Shown: in pieces, positions 7,475-16,642 of the stretch
Layout: every line of letters begins with the position of its first letter
Numbering within the stretch: position 1 is the stretch's first letter
From: an uncultured Tenacibaculum sp.
Lineage (GTDB): Bacteria; Bacteroidota; Bacteroidia; Flavobacteriales; Flavobacteriaceae
NCBI GenBank assembly: GCA_947492185.1
Contig: CANLMR010000002.1
Span: 1 to 64,000, forward strand
Length of the DNA stretch: 64,000 nucleotides
Direction: 5' to 3'
Position numbers and translations under genes: made by a program
Notes under the pieces: generated by a model
The model's input: only the letters and a program-made list of their open reading frames with translations
Told to the model about the DNA's origin: nothing
Database searches by the model: none

Positions 7475-8686
7475 TTACTTGTTTTGTAAAAAGTTTTCTA
7501 TCAATGTATTCAAACGAACGAGCTCATCTTGAGTACAGATAGATTTTTTATTTAATGCGATTATTGTATTAATCAGATATTTTGTTGTGTGCTCTGTATT
7601 ACCAGATTTTGCTGCTAGTTTTTCAATAAAATTAGAATTTAAATTTCTCGTTTCTAGATGATATTTTGCTCTAATTTTCTCTAAAAAATAGGTGATTTTT
7701 TTAGAAACTATATTCTTATGATTTTCTTCTTTTAAATATAAATTAGCAATGGTATGTGTAAAATCTTGTGTTGAGTTTTTCAATTGCTTTATTTCAGGAA
7801 TTGCGCGTTGCTTTCTTCTAGCATTTAAGAACATGAATAACAATAATCCAATAAATGCGATATAAAGAGACCATTTCAATGAAGGATGTTTCATAAAAAA
7901 GCTAAGTGCAGATGTTTTATCATTGTCTCCACGTCTTCTGCTTCCTCGTCTTTGCGGATCCCAAAGTATAGTTCTATTTGGTAAATAAGAAAACACATTT
8001 TCTACATATTCTTGATTCCCGTCGATCAGATAATAATTCGTAAAAGCAATAGGTTGAGTATGTAAGAAAATATTTCCTTTTTCGTAACGAACTTTAATAA
8101 AGTTCGGGCGAATAGTATCGTTAATCTCGTGGGTTCCTAAAATAGTTGTGGTTTCTTTATCAAATTTAGAGAAGTAATTCTTTCTTAAGTTTCGATTATA
8201 CGTAAAACTCGTATTTTTAAACACATTATTCTCTAATTCAATAGTTCCACTTAATTCTTTCAATTCTTCAATAGTGTATGCATCGGTGTCAAGATTAGTA
8301 GATTCAACCCCTAATGTTTCTTCTAAAGTACTATTAAAATAATTTAAGGATAGAAAAACGTCGTTACCAGAAGCAGCGAACTGCAATAATTTATTGGTAG
8401 ATTCTGAACCTAAGCGATAAGCAACAGGTTTTATACAAACATAATTTGCAAAATCTGCTTCATAATCATAGTAAATATCTATTAGATAGTCATCAATATG
8501 TTTATTAAGAATATTGACTTGTTCATCTTTAAATAATTCTTGAATCTCTTGTTGTATGATGTAAGTACCAAAAGGTTCTTTCGATCGTTCTCTAAAATTT
8601 TCTTGCCAATCTGTTTTCTTACAACTTGTTAATAGTAATACTGTTAATAATGCTAAAATGAATGATATGTATCTTTTCTTTGCCAT
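7475..8686 (-). CDS. DUF4350 domain protein
   Basis: A 403-residue protein. It starts with a hydrophobic signal segment containing TSCKK, so it may be a lipoprotein or simply signal-anchored. A GATase-like extracytoplasmic DUF4350 region spans ~30-250, followed by a second membrane segment at ~264-283 (WSLYIAFIGLLLFMFLNARR) and a cytosolic helical tail. DUF4350 is a standard member of the MoxR-DUF58 locus in Bacteroidota. The gene overlaps or abuts its neighbours by 2-3 bp, so it is translated as part of the same operon. Confidence 0.85.
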   Translation of the reverse strand: MAKKRYISFILALLTVLLLTSCKKTDWQENFRERSKEPFGTYIIQQEIQELFKDEQVNILNKHIDDYLIDIYYDYEADFANYVCIKPVAYRLGSESTNKLLQFAASGNDVFLSLNYFNSTLEETLGVESTNLDTDAYTIEELKELSGTIELENNVFKNTSFTYNRNLRKNYFSKFDKETTTILGTHEINDTIRPNFIKVRYEKGNIFLHTQPIAFTNYYLIDGNQEYVENVFSYLPNRTILWDPQRRGSRRRGDNDKTSALSFFMKHPSLKWSLYIAFIGLLLFMFLNARRKQRAIPEIKQLKNSTQDFTHTIANLYLKEENHKNIVSKKITYFLEKIRAKYHLETRNLNSNFIEKLAAKSGNTEHTTKYLINTIIALNKKSICTQDELVRLNTLIENFLQNK

Positions 8687-8689
8687 CAG

Positions 8690-9403
8690 TTATAGTATTT
8701 TAAAGAAAGATTTATATTCATTTTCAATCGTCTTAAAGTTTAATTCATCAACTTTAAATTCACCATACCATACATAGTCATAAATGTATAATAGGTAAGA
8801 AAATTGTTTTCTTAATTCTAATTTTTGTAAATCAAAAACATATTCAGAGTTCGTTTTGTCTTTGTCATATGTAATTAATTCTTTTTCATTCATTTTTTTC
8901 AATAGAAGCAAATAATAATAACGAGTTGCCTTTCTGTAATCTTTATTATCAATAGCTAAGCGTAACAAACGTTCATAATCTGTTTCATGAATATTTTCTT
9001 CTTGCTCTTCAGTAATAACCAAAGGTGATTTATCAATTTTTTTCTTCTTAAATCTCCAGAAATCTGCATTTCCAGCGAGTACACTTTTAACAATGATTAC
9101 AACAACAATTAAAGCTAATAAGTAAGGGAAAATTGTAGATAAAAAGCTTACTAATGCATTAAAAAAATCCCGACTTAACTTGTCGTCTTTTTTAGGCTTT
9201 GGCTTTTCTGGTTTTGTTTCTGTGTAGATAAATTCAGGACCGTTATATTTTGATTCTAAATCGTCATCAAAACTTCGATCTTCAATTATGTCTGTACCAT
9301 AATCAATGTATTCATAAGTACTCTCTTTTTCATCAGAATAGTCATCTTGTCCGAATGAGAAAGTCCCAATAAATAGTAAAAATAGTAAGATGAAGTTTCT
9401 CAT
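8690..9403 (-). CDS. DUF4129 domain protein
   Basis: A 237-residue protein with a cleavable signal peptide (ends FSFGQ, residue ~19). An acidic extracytoplasmic stretch of ~60 residues follows, then one membrane segment (~88-110). The cytosolic DUF4129 domain (~145-235) has the pattern DYRKATRYYYLLLLKKM and YVWYGEF. It overlaps the upstream SpoIIM-like gene by one base. In this gene set it probably couples the membrane parts to MoxR; that is inference. Confidence 0.85.
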   Translation of the reverse strand: MRNFILLFLLFIGTFSFGQDDYSDEKESTYEYIDYGTDIIEDRSFDDDLESKYNGPEFIYTETKPEKPKPKKDDKLSRDFFNALVSFLSTIFPYLLALIVVVIIVKSVLAGNADFWRFKKKKIDKSPLVITEEQEENIHETDYERLLRLAIDNKDYRKATRYYYLLLLKKMNEKELITYDKDKTNSEYVFDLQKLELRKQFSYLLYIYDYVWYGEFKVDELNFKTIENEYKSFFKIL

Positions 9404-10368
9404 TATTTAACTCGGTTTTTTGCTGCTACTTTAAAAGGGAATATTAAGTAATAATAACTTATGCTAACCAAGCATATTCCTATAATAAGAATACACACAA
9501 AAGTTGGAACTTGATTGTAATATCGAGTAACGTAACCTTCTAAGAAAGCCGCAATAAAAGTAAATGGAATCGTACTTAGAAATATAAAAAAAGCTTCACG
9601 TAAACCTTTTTTAAAGGATTCTAATCGACTTAATGCACCAGGGAATAAAATACTTCCTCCAATAATATAACCGCAAGCGGCTTCTATTACCATAGCAAAA
9701 ATTTCGTAAGTTCCATGTATCCAAATTCCTTTTAAACTATCAAAAAAACTATTATTCTGATAAAAGAAAGCCTGAAAAACAGCAACCATAATCCCATTGT
9801 AAACAATATAATATCCAGATCCAATTCCTAAAAACAAACCAGATAAAAACATGTTTAAGCCAACACGAAGATTATTGTTAAATATACCAATAAAACTACC
9901 CCAAGTACTCCCATTTTTATAAATAGCTAATGCATCTCCACTTTCAATATTTTCTAAAGTTTCATCTATATAACCATTACCTAGTATTTGTCGAGCAAAG
10001 TTTTCATCATTAAAAGTAGAAAGTAAACCAATAAAGAAACAAATAAAGAAAAAGATGAAAGAAACATAAATGTACTTTCTGTATTTGTAAGATAGTAGAG
10101 GAACAGTTTCTAAAAAAAAAGTGACTAATGTGTTTTTGTCTTGCTTTTTGGTATGATAAATTTTGCTGTAACTTTTTTTGGCTAATTTGTTTAAATAAGG
10201 AACAACATTACTCTTCGGATAAAAGGTTTGTGCATACGATAAATCATTCATTATTTTAATATGCAAGTCAGCAATTTCATCTGGAGTTTTTTCAATATTA
10301 TTTGAAATTACTTCATCTAATTCAAGCCATTTTTCTTTATTTTGCTTTATAAAAGCGATCTCTCTCAT
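9403..10368 (-). CDS. SpoIIM-like membrane protein
   Basis: A 321-residue integral membrane protein. A soluble N-terminal region of ~100 residues is followed by about five membrane segments. The pattern (NLRVGLNMFLSGLFLGIGSG, then HGTYEIFAMVIEAACGYIIG) is characteristic of the SpoIIM/DUF95 family. In Bacteroidota it is routinely found with RDD and MoxR genes. It is the first gene of the minus-strand operon. The likely promoter at 10374-10404 would place the transcript start only a few bases before this ATG. Confidence 0.9.
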   Translation of the reverse strand: MREIAFIKQNKEKWLELDEVISNNIEKTPDEIADLHIKIMNDLSYAQTFYPKSNVVPYLNKLAKKSYSKIYHTKKQDKNTLVTFFLETVPLLSYKYRKYIYVSFIFFFICFFIGLLSTFNDENFARQILGNGYIDETLENIESGDALAIYKNGSTWGSFIGIFNNNLRVGLNMFLSGLFLGIGSGYYIVYNGIMVAVFQAFFYQNNSFFDSLKGIWIHGTYEIFAMVIEAACGYIIGGSILFPGALSRLESFKKGLREAFFIFLSTIPFTFIAAFLEGYVTRYYNQVPTFVCILIIGICLVSISYYYLIFPFKVAAKNRVK

Positions 10369-10373
10369 AGAGA

Positions 10374-10404
10374 CAAATGTAAAAATTGTATGAAAACGCT
10401 ACAA
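10374..10404 (-). promoter_or_regulatory. promoter of the SpoIIM-MoxR-DUF58 operon
   Basis: Read on the minus strand: TTG (10404-10402), a 20-bp spacer, then TACATTTG (10381-10374), matching the Bacteroidota TTG/TAnnTTTG consensus. It overlaps the first codons of the divergent RDD gene (start 10390), so the two transcription units share control DNA. Confidence 0.6.
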
Positions 10405-11205
10405 ATAAATACTACACAAAATGTCAAGATAAATTTTGAGATGGCAAACGTTGGCCAACGATTACTTGCATTTATCATAGATAACGTAGTAAAATTTGCT
10501 TACATCTATTTAATTATTGAGCTATTCAATTTTTCTTTAATAAAAGATGCAACCGATGGGGATTATTGGTCAGTAAAAGCTATTGATATTTTAATGTTTC
10601 TTCCTATTACATTTTATTCATTATACACAGAAACATTAATGAACGGACAAACTTTAGGAAAAAGAATTTTGAAATTAAGAGTAATTAATATTGAAGGATT
10701 TAAACCGTCTATTGGAGATTATATTATTCGATGGTTTATGAGAATGGTAGATTTTAATCTATTTATATTACTATTTGTTTATTTCTATTCTATGGGATAT
10801 GTAAATCGGTATTTTGCATTGATTTACATGATTTTTATTATAGGAAAATGTATTGGTTTTTTTATGATCGTGTTTACAGGAAAGAATCAGCGAGTAGGAG
10901 ATATATCGGCCAATACCGTAGTAGTATATTTAAAAGATAATTCAAGTTTTTCTAAAACAATTCTAGAGAATATTAAAGAAGATTATAAACCAGTTTTTGC
11001 CAATGTTATTAAACTTTCTGATAATGATGTTCGAATTATAAAGGATACCTACACAAGAGCAAGAAATAAGAAAGATTACAATACACTTATTAAGTTAAGA
11101 ACTAAAATTGAAGAAGTAACCGATATTAAGAAACCAAAAGAAACTGCTGATATAGATTTTATCGCAACGATTCTAAAAGACTTTAATTACTATACAAAAG
11201 ACTAA
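10390..11205 (+). CDS. RDD family membrane protein
   Basis: A 271-residue protein starting MKTLQINTTQNVKINFEM. An ATG at 10342 lies in frame but inside the divergent SpoIIM gene, so I prefer 10390. The RDD domain (residues ~17-165) has the family residues in VGQRLLAFIIDNVV and QTLGKRILKLRVI, with three to four membrane segments. The C-terminal ~100 residues are cytosolic and helical. RDD proteins are thought to be transport-related, with no fixed substrate. It diverges from the SpoIIM-MoxR operon, its normal neighbour in this phylum, and converges on the phosphatase gene with a 4-base overlap. Confidence 0.88.
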   Translation: MKTLQINTTQNVKINFEMANVGQRLLAFIIDNVVKFAYIYLIIELFNFSLIKDATDGDYWSVKAIDILMFLPITFYSLYTETLMNGQTLGKRILKLRVINIEGFKPSIGDYIIRWFMRMVDFNLFILLFVYFYSMGYVNRYFALIYMIFIIGKCIGFFMIVFTGKNQRVGDISANTVVVYLKDNSSFSKTILENIKEDYKPVFANVIKLSDNDVRIIKDTYTRARNKKDYNTLIKLRTKIEEVTDIKKPKETADIDFIATILKDFNYYTKD

Positions 11206-11702
11206 AAATCAATATGTAAAAGCGTACTGTTTTTACTGTTTTTATTTACATGAACGATATATAAATTTGTGTAATTACTTTCGTCAATTTCCTGATATTT
11301 AGATTCTCCAATAATATTGTTTACAAAAAAAGGAGTTGTATTACTATGACCAACAACTAAAACGGTTTTCCCTCTAGTTGTTTTTTCAAAATCTTTATCA
11401 AATAGTTTTTTAGGATTATAAAAGTTAATTCTTAAATCATTAGCTTTTGCAGTTGGTTTAGCCGTTTCTACAGTTCTTTTATAATTAGTGCTATATACCA
11501 TATCAAATTTCACATCAGAAAGAACTTCTGCCCATTTTTGTGCTCTTAGGTAACCTTTTTTAGTTAAATCAGGATCTCTATCACTTTTATTTTGAAGAAC
11601 TTTATCGGTATGACGAATTAAGTAGTAGGTTGTAGTTTCAGATTGAGCAAATATTGATTGTACACCTAATATAATAACTAACGTTAAAATGATTTTTTTC
11701 AT
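11202..11702 (-). CDS. secreted histidine phosphatase-like protein
   Basis: A 166-residue protein with a signal peptide (cleavage after SIFAQ, residue ~20). It has the phosphoglycerate-mutase/histidine-phosphatase pattern: LIRHTDK (usually RHG) near residue 29, YSTNYKRTVETAKPT near 70 and VVGHSNTT near 117. The nucleophilic His and the second His are present. It is probably a periplasmic phosphatase; the substrate is unknown. The Gly-to-Thr change after the catalytic His is seen in some family members. Confidence 0.85.
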   Translation of the reverse strand: MKKIILTLVIILGVQSIFAQSETTTYYLIRHTDKVLQNKSDRDPDLTKKGYLRAQKWAEVLSDVKFDMVYSTNYKRTVETAKPTAKANDLRINFYNPKKLFDKDFEKTTRGKTVLVVGHSNTTPFFVNNIIGESKYQEIDESNYTNLYIVHVNKNSKNSTLLHIDF

Positions 11703-11733
11703 GAGGTCTGATTTGTTACGAATGTAATAAAAT

Positions 11734-11766
11734 AAAAGCGATGCTTAATAATTAAGCACCGCTTTT
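11734..11766 (-). terminator. terminator downstream of clpB
   Basis: An imperfect stem, AAAAGCG-A-TGCTTAAT with ATTAAGCA-C-CGCTTTT. On the minus strand it is followed by ATTTTATT. It lies 20 bp beyond the clpB stop codon. Confidence 0.75.
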
Positions 11767-11785
11767 AACTTAACTCAAACTACTA

Positions 11786-14392
11786 CTATGAATTGTTTAC
11801 TAATTCAGATTGATTTCTAAAAACCAATTCATCATCAAAAGCATCTAATAAAATAATGCTATCTGTTATTATTTTTCCTGATAATATTTCTTTAGAAAGT
11901 TTATTTAAAACTTCTTTTTGAATCACCCTTTTTACAGGTCTCGCCCCAAATTCTGGCTGATATCCTTTTTTAGCCAAATAGCTAATCGCTTCTTCAGTAG
12001 CGTCAAGAACAATATTTTGCTCGGCTACAGTTTTCTTAACACTATTCAATTGAATTTCTACAATATTCCTAATATTAGCTGCAGAAAGAGGAGTAAACAT
12101 AGTAATGTCATCAATTCTATTCAAAAATTCTGGTCTAACACTTTGTTTTAGCAAACCTAAAACTTCATCTTTAGCTAAATCCATTGCCGAATTTATTTCA
12201 CCTTTCATGGTCTCAAACTTTTCTTGAATAATATGACTACCCATATTTGAAGTCATAATGATAATTGCATTTTTAAAATCTGCAACACGACCTTTATTAT
12301 CTGTTAATCTACCTTCGTCTAAAACTTGTAGTAAGATGTTAAAAGTGTCTGGATGCGCTTTTTCAATTTCATCTAAAAGTACTACTGAATAAGGTTTCCT
12401 TCTAACTGCCTCAGTTAATTGTCCACCTTCATCATAGCCTACATATCCTGGAGGCGCACCAACTAATCTACTTACAGAATGACGTTCTTGATATTCACTC
12501 ATATCAATTCTTGTAATTGCATTATCGTCATCAAATAAATATTCAGCTAAAGCTTTTGCTAGTTCTGTTTTTCCTACACCAGTTGTTCCTAGAAAAAGAA
12601 ATGAACCTATAGGTTTATTAGGATTTTGTAAACCTGCTCTTGATCTTCTAACTGCATCAGAAACTGCTTCTATAGCTTCTTCTTGACCAACTACTCGTTT
12701 GTGCAATTCATTTTCTAAGCGTAATAATTTTTCGCGTTCAGATTGTAGCATTTTCGTCACTGGAATTCCTGTCCATTTTGCAACAACTTCCGCAATGTCA
12801 TCGTAAGTAACTTCTTCTTTAATTAAAGCATTGTCTTCTTGTTCTGCTAATACCTTTTGTTGTTGTTCTAAATCTTCTTGAAGTTCTTTTATCTTCCCAT
12901 AACGCAACTCTGCAACTCTACCATAATCTCCGTTTCGTTCCGCTTTTTCAGCTTCAAGTTTTGATTCTTCAATAGCAGTTTTTAAAGCTTGAATTGAATC
13001 TACAACGGTTTTTTCAGATTGCCATTTCGCATTAATTTCATTTCTTTCCTCCTTCAAGTTTGCTAAATCAGCATTTAAGGATTTTAATTTTGAAACGTCG
13101 TTTTCACGTTTAATTGCTTCAATTTCAATTTCTAATTGCATTATTTTACGATCTAAAATATCTAATTCTTCTGGTTTAGAATTAATCTCCATACGTAATT
13201 TAGCTGCAGCTTCATCCATTAAATCTATGGCTTTATCCGGTAAAAAACGACTAGTAATATATCTTTGAGAAAGTTCTACAGCGCCAATAATAGCCTCATC
13301 TTTAATACGAACTTTATGGTGCGTTTCATACTTTTCTTTAATACCTCGTAAAATTGATATTGCACTTTCAGTATCAGGTTCGTCAACAACTACTTTTTGG
13401 AAACGACGCTCAAGTGCCTTGTCTTTTTCAAAATACTTTTGATATTCATCTAAAGTCGTAGCTCCAATTGCTCTTAATTCTCCACGAGCTAAAGCAGGTT
13501 TCAAAATATTAGCAGCATCCATGGCTCCTTGTCCACCACCAGCGCCAACAAGCGTGTGGATTTCATCAATAAATAATACAATGTCTCCTTCTGAAGTTGT
13601 TACTTCTTTAATTACAGCTTTTAAACGCTCTTCGAATTCTCCTTTAAACTTAGCTCCAGCAATTAATGCTCCCATATCTAAAGAAAACACCAATTTATCC
13701 TTTAAGTTTTCTGGAACATCTCCACGAATAATTCTATGTGCTAATCCTTCAGCAATTGCAGTTTTTCCAGTTCCAGGTTCACCAACGAGAATTGGATTGT
13801 TTTTGGTTCTTCTTGATAGAATTTGAAGTAATCTTCTAATTTCTTCGTCTCTACCAATTACTGGATCTAATTTTCCATCTTGTGCTAATTGGTTTAAGTT
13901 TTTAGCATATTTATTTAAAGAATTATAAGACTCTTCAGCACTTTGTGAAGTAACTCTATTTCCTTTACGAAGCTCTTCGATTGCAGTTTTCAAACTTTTT
14001 TCATTAACTCCTTGATCTTTTAAAAATTGGGAAATTTGACTTTTAGATTTATATATGGCTAGAATAAGATGTTCTATGGAAACATACTCATCGTTCATTT
14101 TTTTTGCAACAATTGAAGCCTCATTTAATGTTTTCGTTGCCTCATGAGACAATAAAATATTAGCCCCACTAACTTTAGAAAAACTATTCAATTGTTGATC
14201 TAATACATTTTGAATTAAATCAATGTTTAGGTTTAATTTTTTCAATATGAAAGGAAGCACATTTTCATCTACTTGAAACATAGATTTTAAGATGTGTTCG
14301 TTTTCAATTTGATTATGATTATATTCTTGAGCTATTTGCTGAGAAAGCTGAATAGTCTCTTGTGATTTTATTGTATAGTTATTGAAATTCAT
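11786..14392 (-). CDS. clpB: ATP-dependent disaggregase ClpB
   Basis: An 868-residue ClpB/Hsp104 chaperone, the usual length. The N domain (~1-145) has two Clp-N repeats. AAA1 has Walker A GEPGTGKT at residues 204-211 and Walker [14 protein letters not shown]. The long charged coiled-coil middle domain (~400-530) distinguishes ClpB from ClpA/ClpC, and AAA2 has GTTGVGKT (near 605) and [11 protein letters not shown]. It works with DnaK to dissolve protein aggregates in the cytosol. It is monocistronic, with its own terminator. Heat-shock control is likely from the family, but I could not identify a heat-shock promoter by eye. Confidence 0.97.
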   Translation of the reverse strand: MNFNNYTIKSQETIQLSQQIAQEYNHNQIENEHILKSMFQVDENVLPFILKKLNLNIDLIQNVLDQQLNSFSKVSGANILLSHEATKTLNEASIVAKKMNDEYVSIEHLILAIYKSKSQISQFLKDQGVNEKSLKTAIEELRKGNRVTSQSAEESYNSLNKYAKNLNQLAQDGKLDPVIGRDEEIRRLLQILSRRTKNNPILVGEPGTGKTAIAEGLAHRIIRGDVPENLKDKLVFSLDMGALIAGAKFKGEFEERLKAVIKEVTTSEGDIVLFIDEIHTLVGAGGGQGAMDAANILKPALARGELRAIGATTLDEYQKYFEKDKALERRFQKVVVDEPDTESAISILRGIKEKYETHHKVRIKDEAIIGAVELSQRYITSRFLPDKAIDLMDEAAAKLRMEINSKPEELDILDRKIMQLEIEIEAIKRENDVSKLKSLNADLANLKEERNEINAKWQSEKTVVDSIQALKTAIEESKLEAEKAERNGDYGRVAELRYGKIKELQEDLEQQQKVLAEQEDNALIKEEVTYDDIAEVVAKWTGIPVTKMLQSEREKLLRLENELHKRVVGQEEAIEAVSDAVRRSRAGLQNPNKPIGSFLFLGTTGVGKTELAKALAEYLFDDDNAITRIDMSEYQERHSVSRLVGAPPGYVGYDEGGQLTEAVRRKPYSVVLLDEIEKAHPDTFNILLQVLDEGRLTDNKGRVADFKNAIIIMTSNMGSHIIQEKFETMKGEINSAMDLAKDEVLGLLKQSVRPEFLNRIDDITMFTPLSAANIRNIVEIQLNSVKKTVAEQNIVLDATEEAISYLAKKGYQPEFGARPVKRVIQKEVLNKLSKEILSGKIITDSIILLDAFDDELVFRNQSELVNNS

Positions 14393-14444
14393 TTTTATTT
14401 TTTTATTTATCCTCTGAACAAATTCAATACCAATTGAAATCTCG

Positions 14445-14452
14445 TATTTTTG
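14445..14452 (+). promoter_or_regulatory. possible -7 element upstream of ytxJ
   Basis: TATTTTTG matches TAnnTTTG and is followed by the common GCA. No TTG lies at the right distance upstream, and the leader to the ATG at 14552 would be about 95 bases. Tentative. Confidence 0.35.
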
Positions 14453-14551
14453 CAGGACAATTTGTCTTTTAAAACCTGTTTTTTAATGACTTTTTGTCTT
14501 GTTTGAAAGGAGTTACAAAGAACTTCGACAATGAATGTAAAATAAAATAGA

Positions 14552-14959
14552 ATGGGAATATTTGGTAATATATTTAATAAATCATCTGAAAAAAGTGAAA
14601 AGAAAGTAGTGAAATCAGTAATAAACTGGATTCCATTAACTTCAGTTAGTCAATTTGAAGAAATAAAGAAAAAATCTAAATCAAAAGTAGTAGGCATTTT
14701 TAAGCACTCAACTAGATGTGTTATTAGTAGAAGTGTGTTACAGAGATTTAATGAATCTTTTCCTGAAAGTGTTACTGATAAAGTTGATATGTACTATTTA
14801 GATTTATTAAGTTACCGTGATGTTTCTAATGAAGTAGGGTATGAATTTCAAGTAATGCATCAATCTCCTCAGCTTTTATTAATCCATAATGGATTAACTG
14901 CTTTGCATGCATCACATTACGATATTACTCAAATTAATCTTGAAAAAATTATAAAATAA
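14552..14959 (+). CDS. ytxJ: YtxJ-type bacillithiol redox protein
   Basis: A 135-residue cytosolic thioredoxin-fold protein that matches what I recall of the YtxJ family, a putative monothiol bacilliredoxin linked to the thiol bacillithiol. The single active-site Cys is C56 in FKHSTRCVISR, a CxxS motif; there is no resolving Cys there. The cis-Pro region is QVMHQSPQLLLIHNG. Residues 1-22 are a Lys/Ser-rich extension. Its presence suggests that this organism makes bacillithiol. It is followed by the helicase gene, which has its own promoter. Confidence 0.85.
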   Translation: MGIFGNIFNKSSEKSEKKVVKSVINWIPLTSVSQFEEIKKKSKSKVVGIFKHSTRCVISRSVLQRFNESFPESVTDKVDMYYLDLLSYRDVSNEVGYEFQVMHQSPQLLLIHNGLTALHASHYDITQINLEKIIK

Positions 14960-14961
14960 CA

Positions 14962-14991
14962 TTGGGGATTACTAAATAGGTTGTATTTTTG
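14962..14991 (+). promoter_or_regulatory. promoter of the helicase gene
   Basis: TTG (14962-14964), 19-bp spacer, TATTTTTG (14984-14991). Spacing and both boxes fit the Bacteroidota consensus. The predicted transcript start is about 15-20 bases before the TTG start codon at 15013. Confidence 0.7.
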
Positions 14992-15012
14992 AGTTTTTAA
15001 AAAAATCACCTT

Positions 15013-16566
15013 TTGAGTACTACAGAAACTAAAAATAAAGTTGGTAAAAGTCTTTACTATTACCAGAAAGAAGCATTATTTAAAATATTTAAAAGTTTCG
15101 AAAACGCCCCTGAAAATTATCACCTACTATATCAATTGCCAACAGGAGGAGGAAAAACAGTTATATTTTCTGAAATTACTCGTCAATATTTAAAGCACTA
15201 CAAAAAAAAGGTGCTTATTATGACACACCGAATAGAGTTGTGTAAGCAAACAGCTAGAATGCTTGGAGAGTTTGGTGTAGAAAATAAAATTATTGATAGT
15301 AAAGCAAGTTTAGACAATCAAGATGAATACGATTGTTTTGTTGCGATGGTGGAAACACTAAATAATAGATTAAATGATGATATTTTAGATATATCAGATG
15401 TTGGATTGGTTATTATTGATGAGGCGCACTATAATTCATTTACTAAATTATTCAAATTTTTCGATAAATCTTTCATATTAGGAGTTACAGCTACACCGCT
15501 AAGTTCTAATATTAAAATGCCAATGAAAGATAACTACGATGAATTGATTGTAGGGGAGAGTATAGCAACATTAATTAATAATGAATATTTAGCTAAAGCA
15601 AATGTATATTCTTATAACGTAGGTTTAACTTCATTAGAAGTAGGAGCTAACGGAGATTATACAGTAAAGTCATCTGAGGATTTATATACAAATACTAATA
15701 TGCTTTCTAAGTTATTACAAGCATATGAAGAGAGAGCTAAAGGAACAAAAACCTTAATTTTCAATAATGGTATCAATACATCTTTATATGTGTATGATAC
15801 ATTTAAAAGAGCTGGACATCCAATTGCCCATTTAGATAATACAAATACTAAAAAGGAGCGTGATGCAATTTTAAAATGGTTTAATCAAACTCCAAATGCA
15901 ATTATTACTTCAGTTAGTATATTAACTACTGGATTTGATGAGCCTTCTGTACAATCTATTATCTTAAATAGAGCTACAAAATCATTAACATTATATTATC
16001 AAATGATTGGTAGAGGATCTAGGATAATTCCAGGAAAATCAACTTTTAATGTTATTGATTTAGGAAACAACTTCCATAGATTTGGTCCTTGGGGAGCAGA
16101 TTTAGATTGGCAAAAGATGTTTAGAGCACCAAATTTTTATTTAGATAGTTTACTTACGGATGAGGATATCGAAAGTAATTTTAGATATGAGTTACCTGAA
16201 GCTGTTAGACAAGAATTTGCAAATACTAAAGATGAAGATTTGTATTTTGATGTAAAGAAAGTTTATGTAGATACCATTCAGTCAGGTCAGAGTTCTAAGA
16301 AAGTGCTAGAGAAATCAATAAATCACCATGCTAAAATGTGTATTGAAAATAGTGAAGATGTTTTTGATGCATTATTATTAGCAAAAAAACTTGGGGGAGA
16401 TATAGATGATAGAATTCATAGATATTCAAAATGTATATGTAAGTCAACACATAATTTTATTGACTGGTTACAGGATGATTACAGAAAAAAGTTAAACTCT
16501 TATTTAAGAGCTAATTTTGATGACGTGTATGAACAAATATTTGGACATCCACCACCAGAAGAATAA
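15013..16566 (+). CDS. DEAD/DEAH box helicase
   Basis: A 517-residue superfamily 2 helicase. Motif I is PTGGGKTVIF (~residues 42-51), motif II DEAH, motif III VTATPLS; the C-terminal RecA-like half ends with motif VI (QMIGRGSR). A ~150-residue C-terminal extension is specific to this subgroup and ends in a Pro-rich tail. The start is TTG: the frame opens only after a stop at 14998-15000 and no ATG occurs before the helicase core, while the promoter lies just upstream. It resembles the SSL2/RadD-like ATPases involved in DNA repair or nucleic-acid remodelling; the exact substrate is unknown. Confidence 0.9.
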   Translation: MSTTETKNKVGKSLYYYQKEALFKIFKSFENAPENYHLLYQLPTGGGKTVIFSEITRQYLKHYKKKVLIMTHRIELCKQTARMLGEFGVENKIIDSKASLDNQDEYDCFVAMVETLNNRLNDDILDISDVGLVIIDEAHYNSFTKLFKFFDKSFILGVTATPLSSNIKMPMKDNYDELIVGESIATLINNEYLAKANVYSYNVGLTSLEVGANGDYTVKSSEDLYTNTNMLSKLLQAYEERAKGTKTLIFNNGINTSLYVYDTFKRAGHPIAHLDNTNTKKERDAILKWFNQTPNAIITSVSILTTGFDEPSVQSIILNRATKSLTLYYQMIGRGSRIIPGKSTFNVIDLGNNFHRFGPWGADLDWQKMFRAPNFYLDSLLTDEDIESNFRYELPEAVRQEFANTKDEDLYFDVKKVYVDTIQSGQSSKKVLEKSINHHAKMCIENSEDVFDALLLAKKLGGDIDDRIHRYSKCICKSTHNFIDWLQDDYRKKLNSYLRANFDDVYEQIFGHPPPEE

Positions 16567-16592
16567 AAATATTTTATAAAAAATAACATAAA

Positions 16593-16620
16593 AAAAACCA
16601 TTTCATTTGAAATGGTTTTT
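16593..16620. terminator. bidirectional terminator
   Basis: The stem AAAAACCATTTCA/TGAAATGGTTTTT, with a two-base centre, has A/T runs on both sides. It lies between the convergent helicase and fahA genes and can serve both. Confidence 0.9.
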
Positions 16621-16642
16621 TTTATGTTTTATTAAGTTTGAA

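Noticed and set aside
5123..11205. The MoxR/DUF58/DUF4350/DUF4129/SpoIIM/RDD cluster as a novel system
   Set aside because: The gene set and order are standard in Bacteroidota; nothing is missing or added except the overlapping promoter.
11202..11702. Histidine phosphatase inactive because RHG reads RHT
   Set aside because: The catalytic His and the second active-site His are present; variation of the Gly is tolerated in the family.
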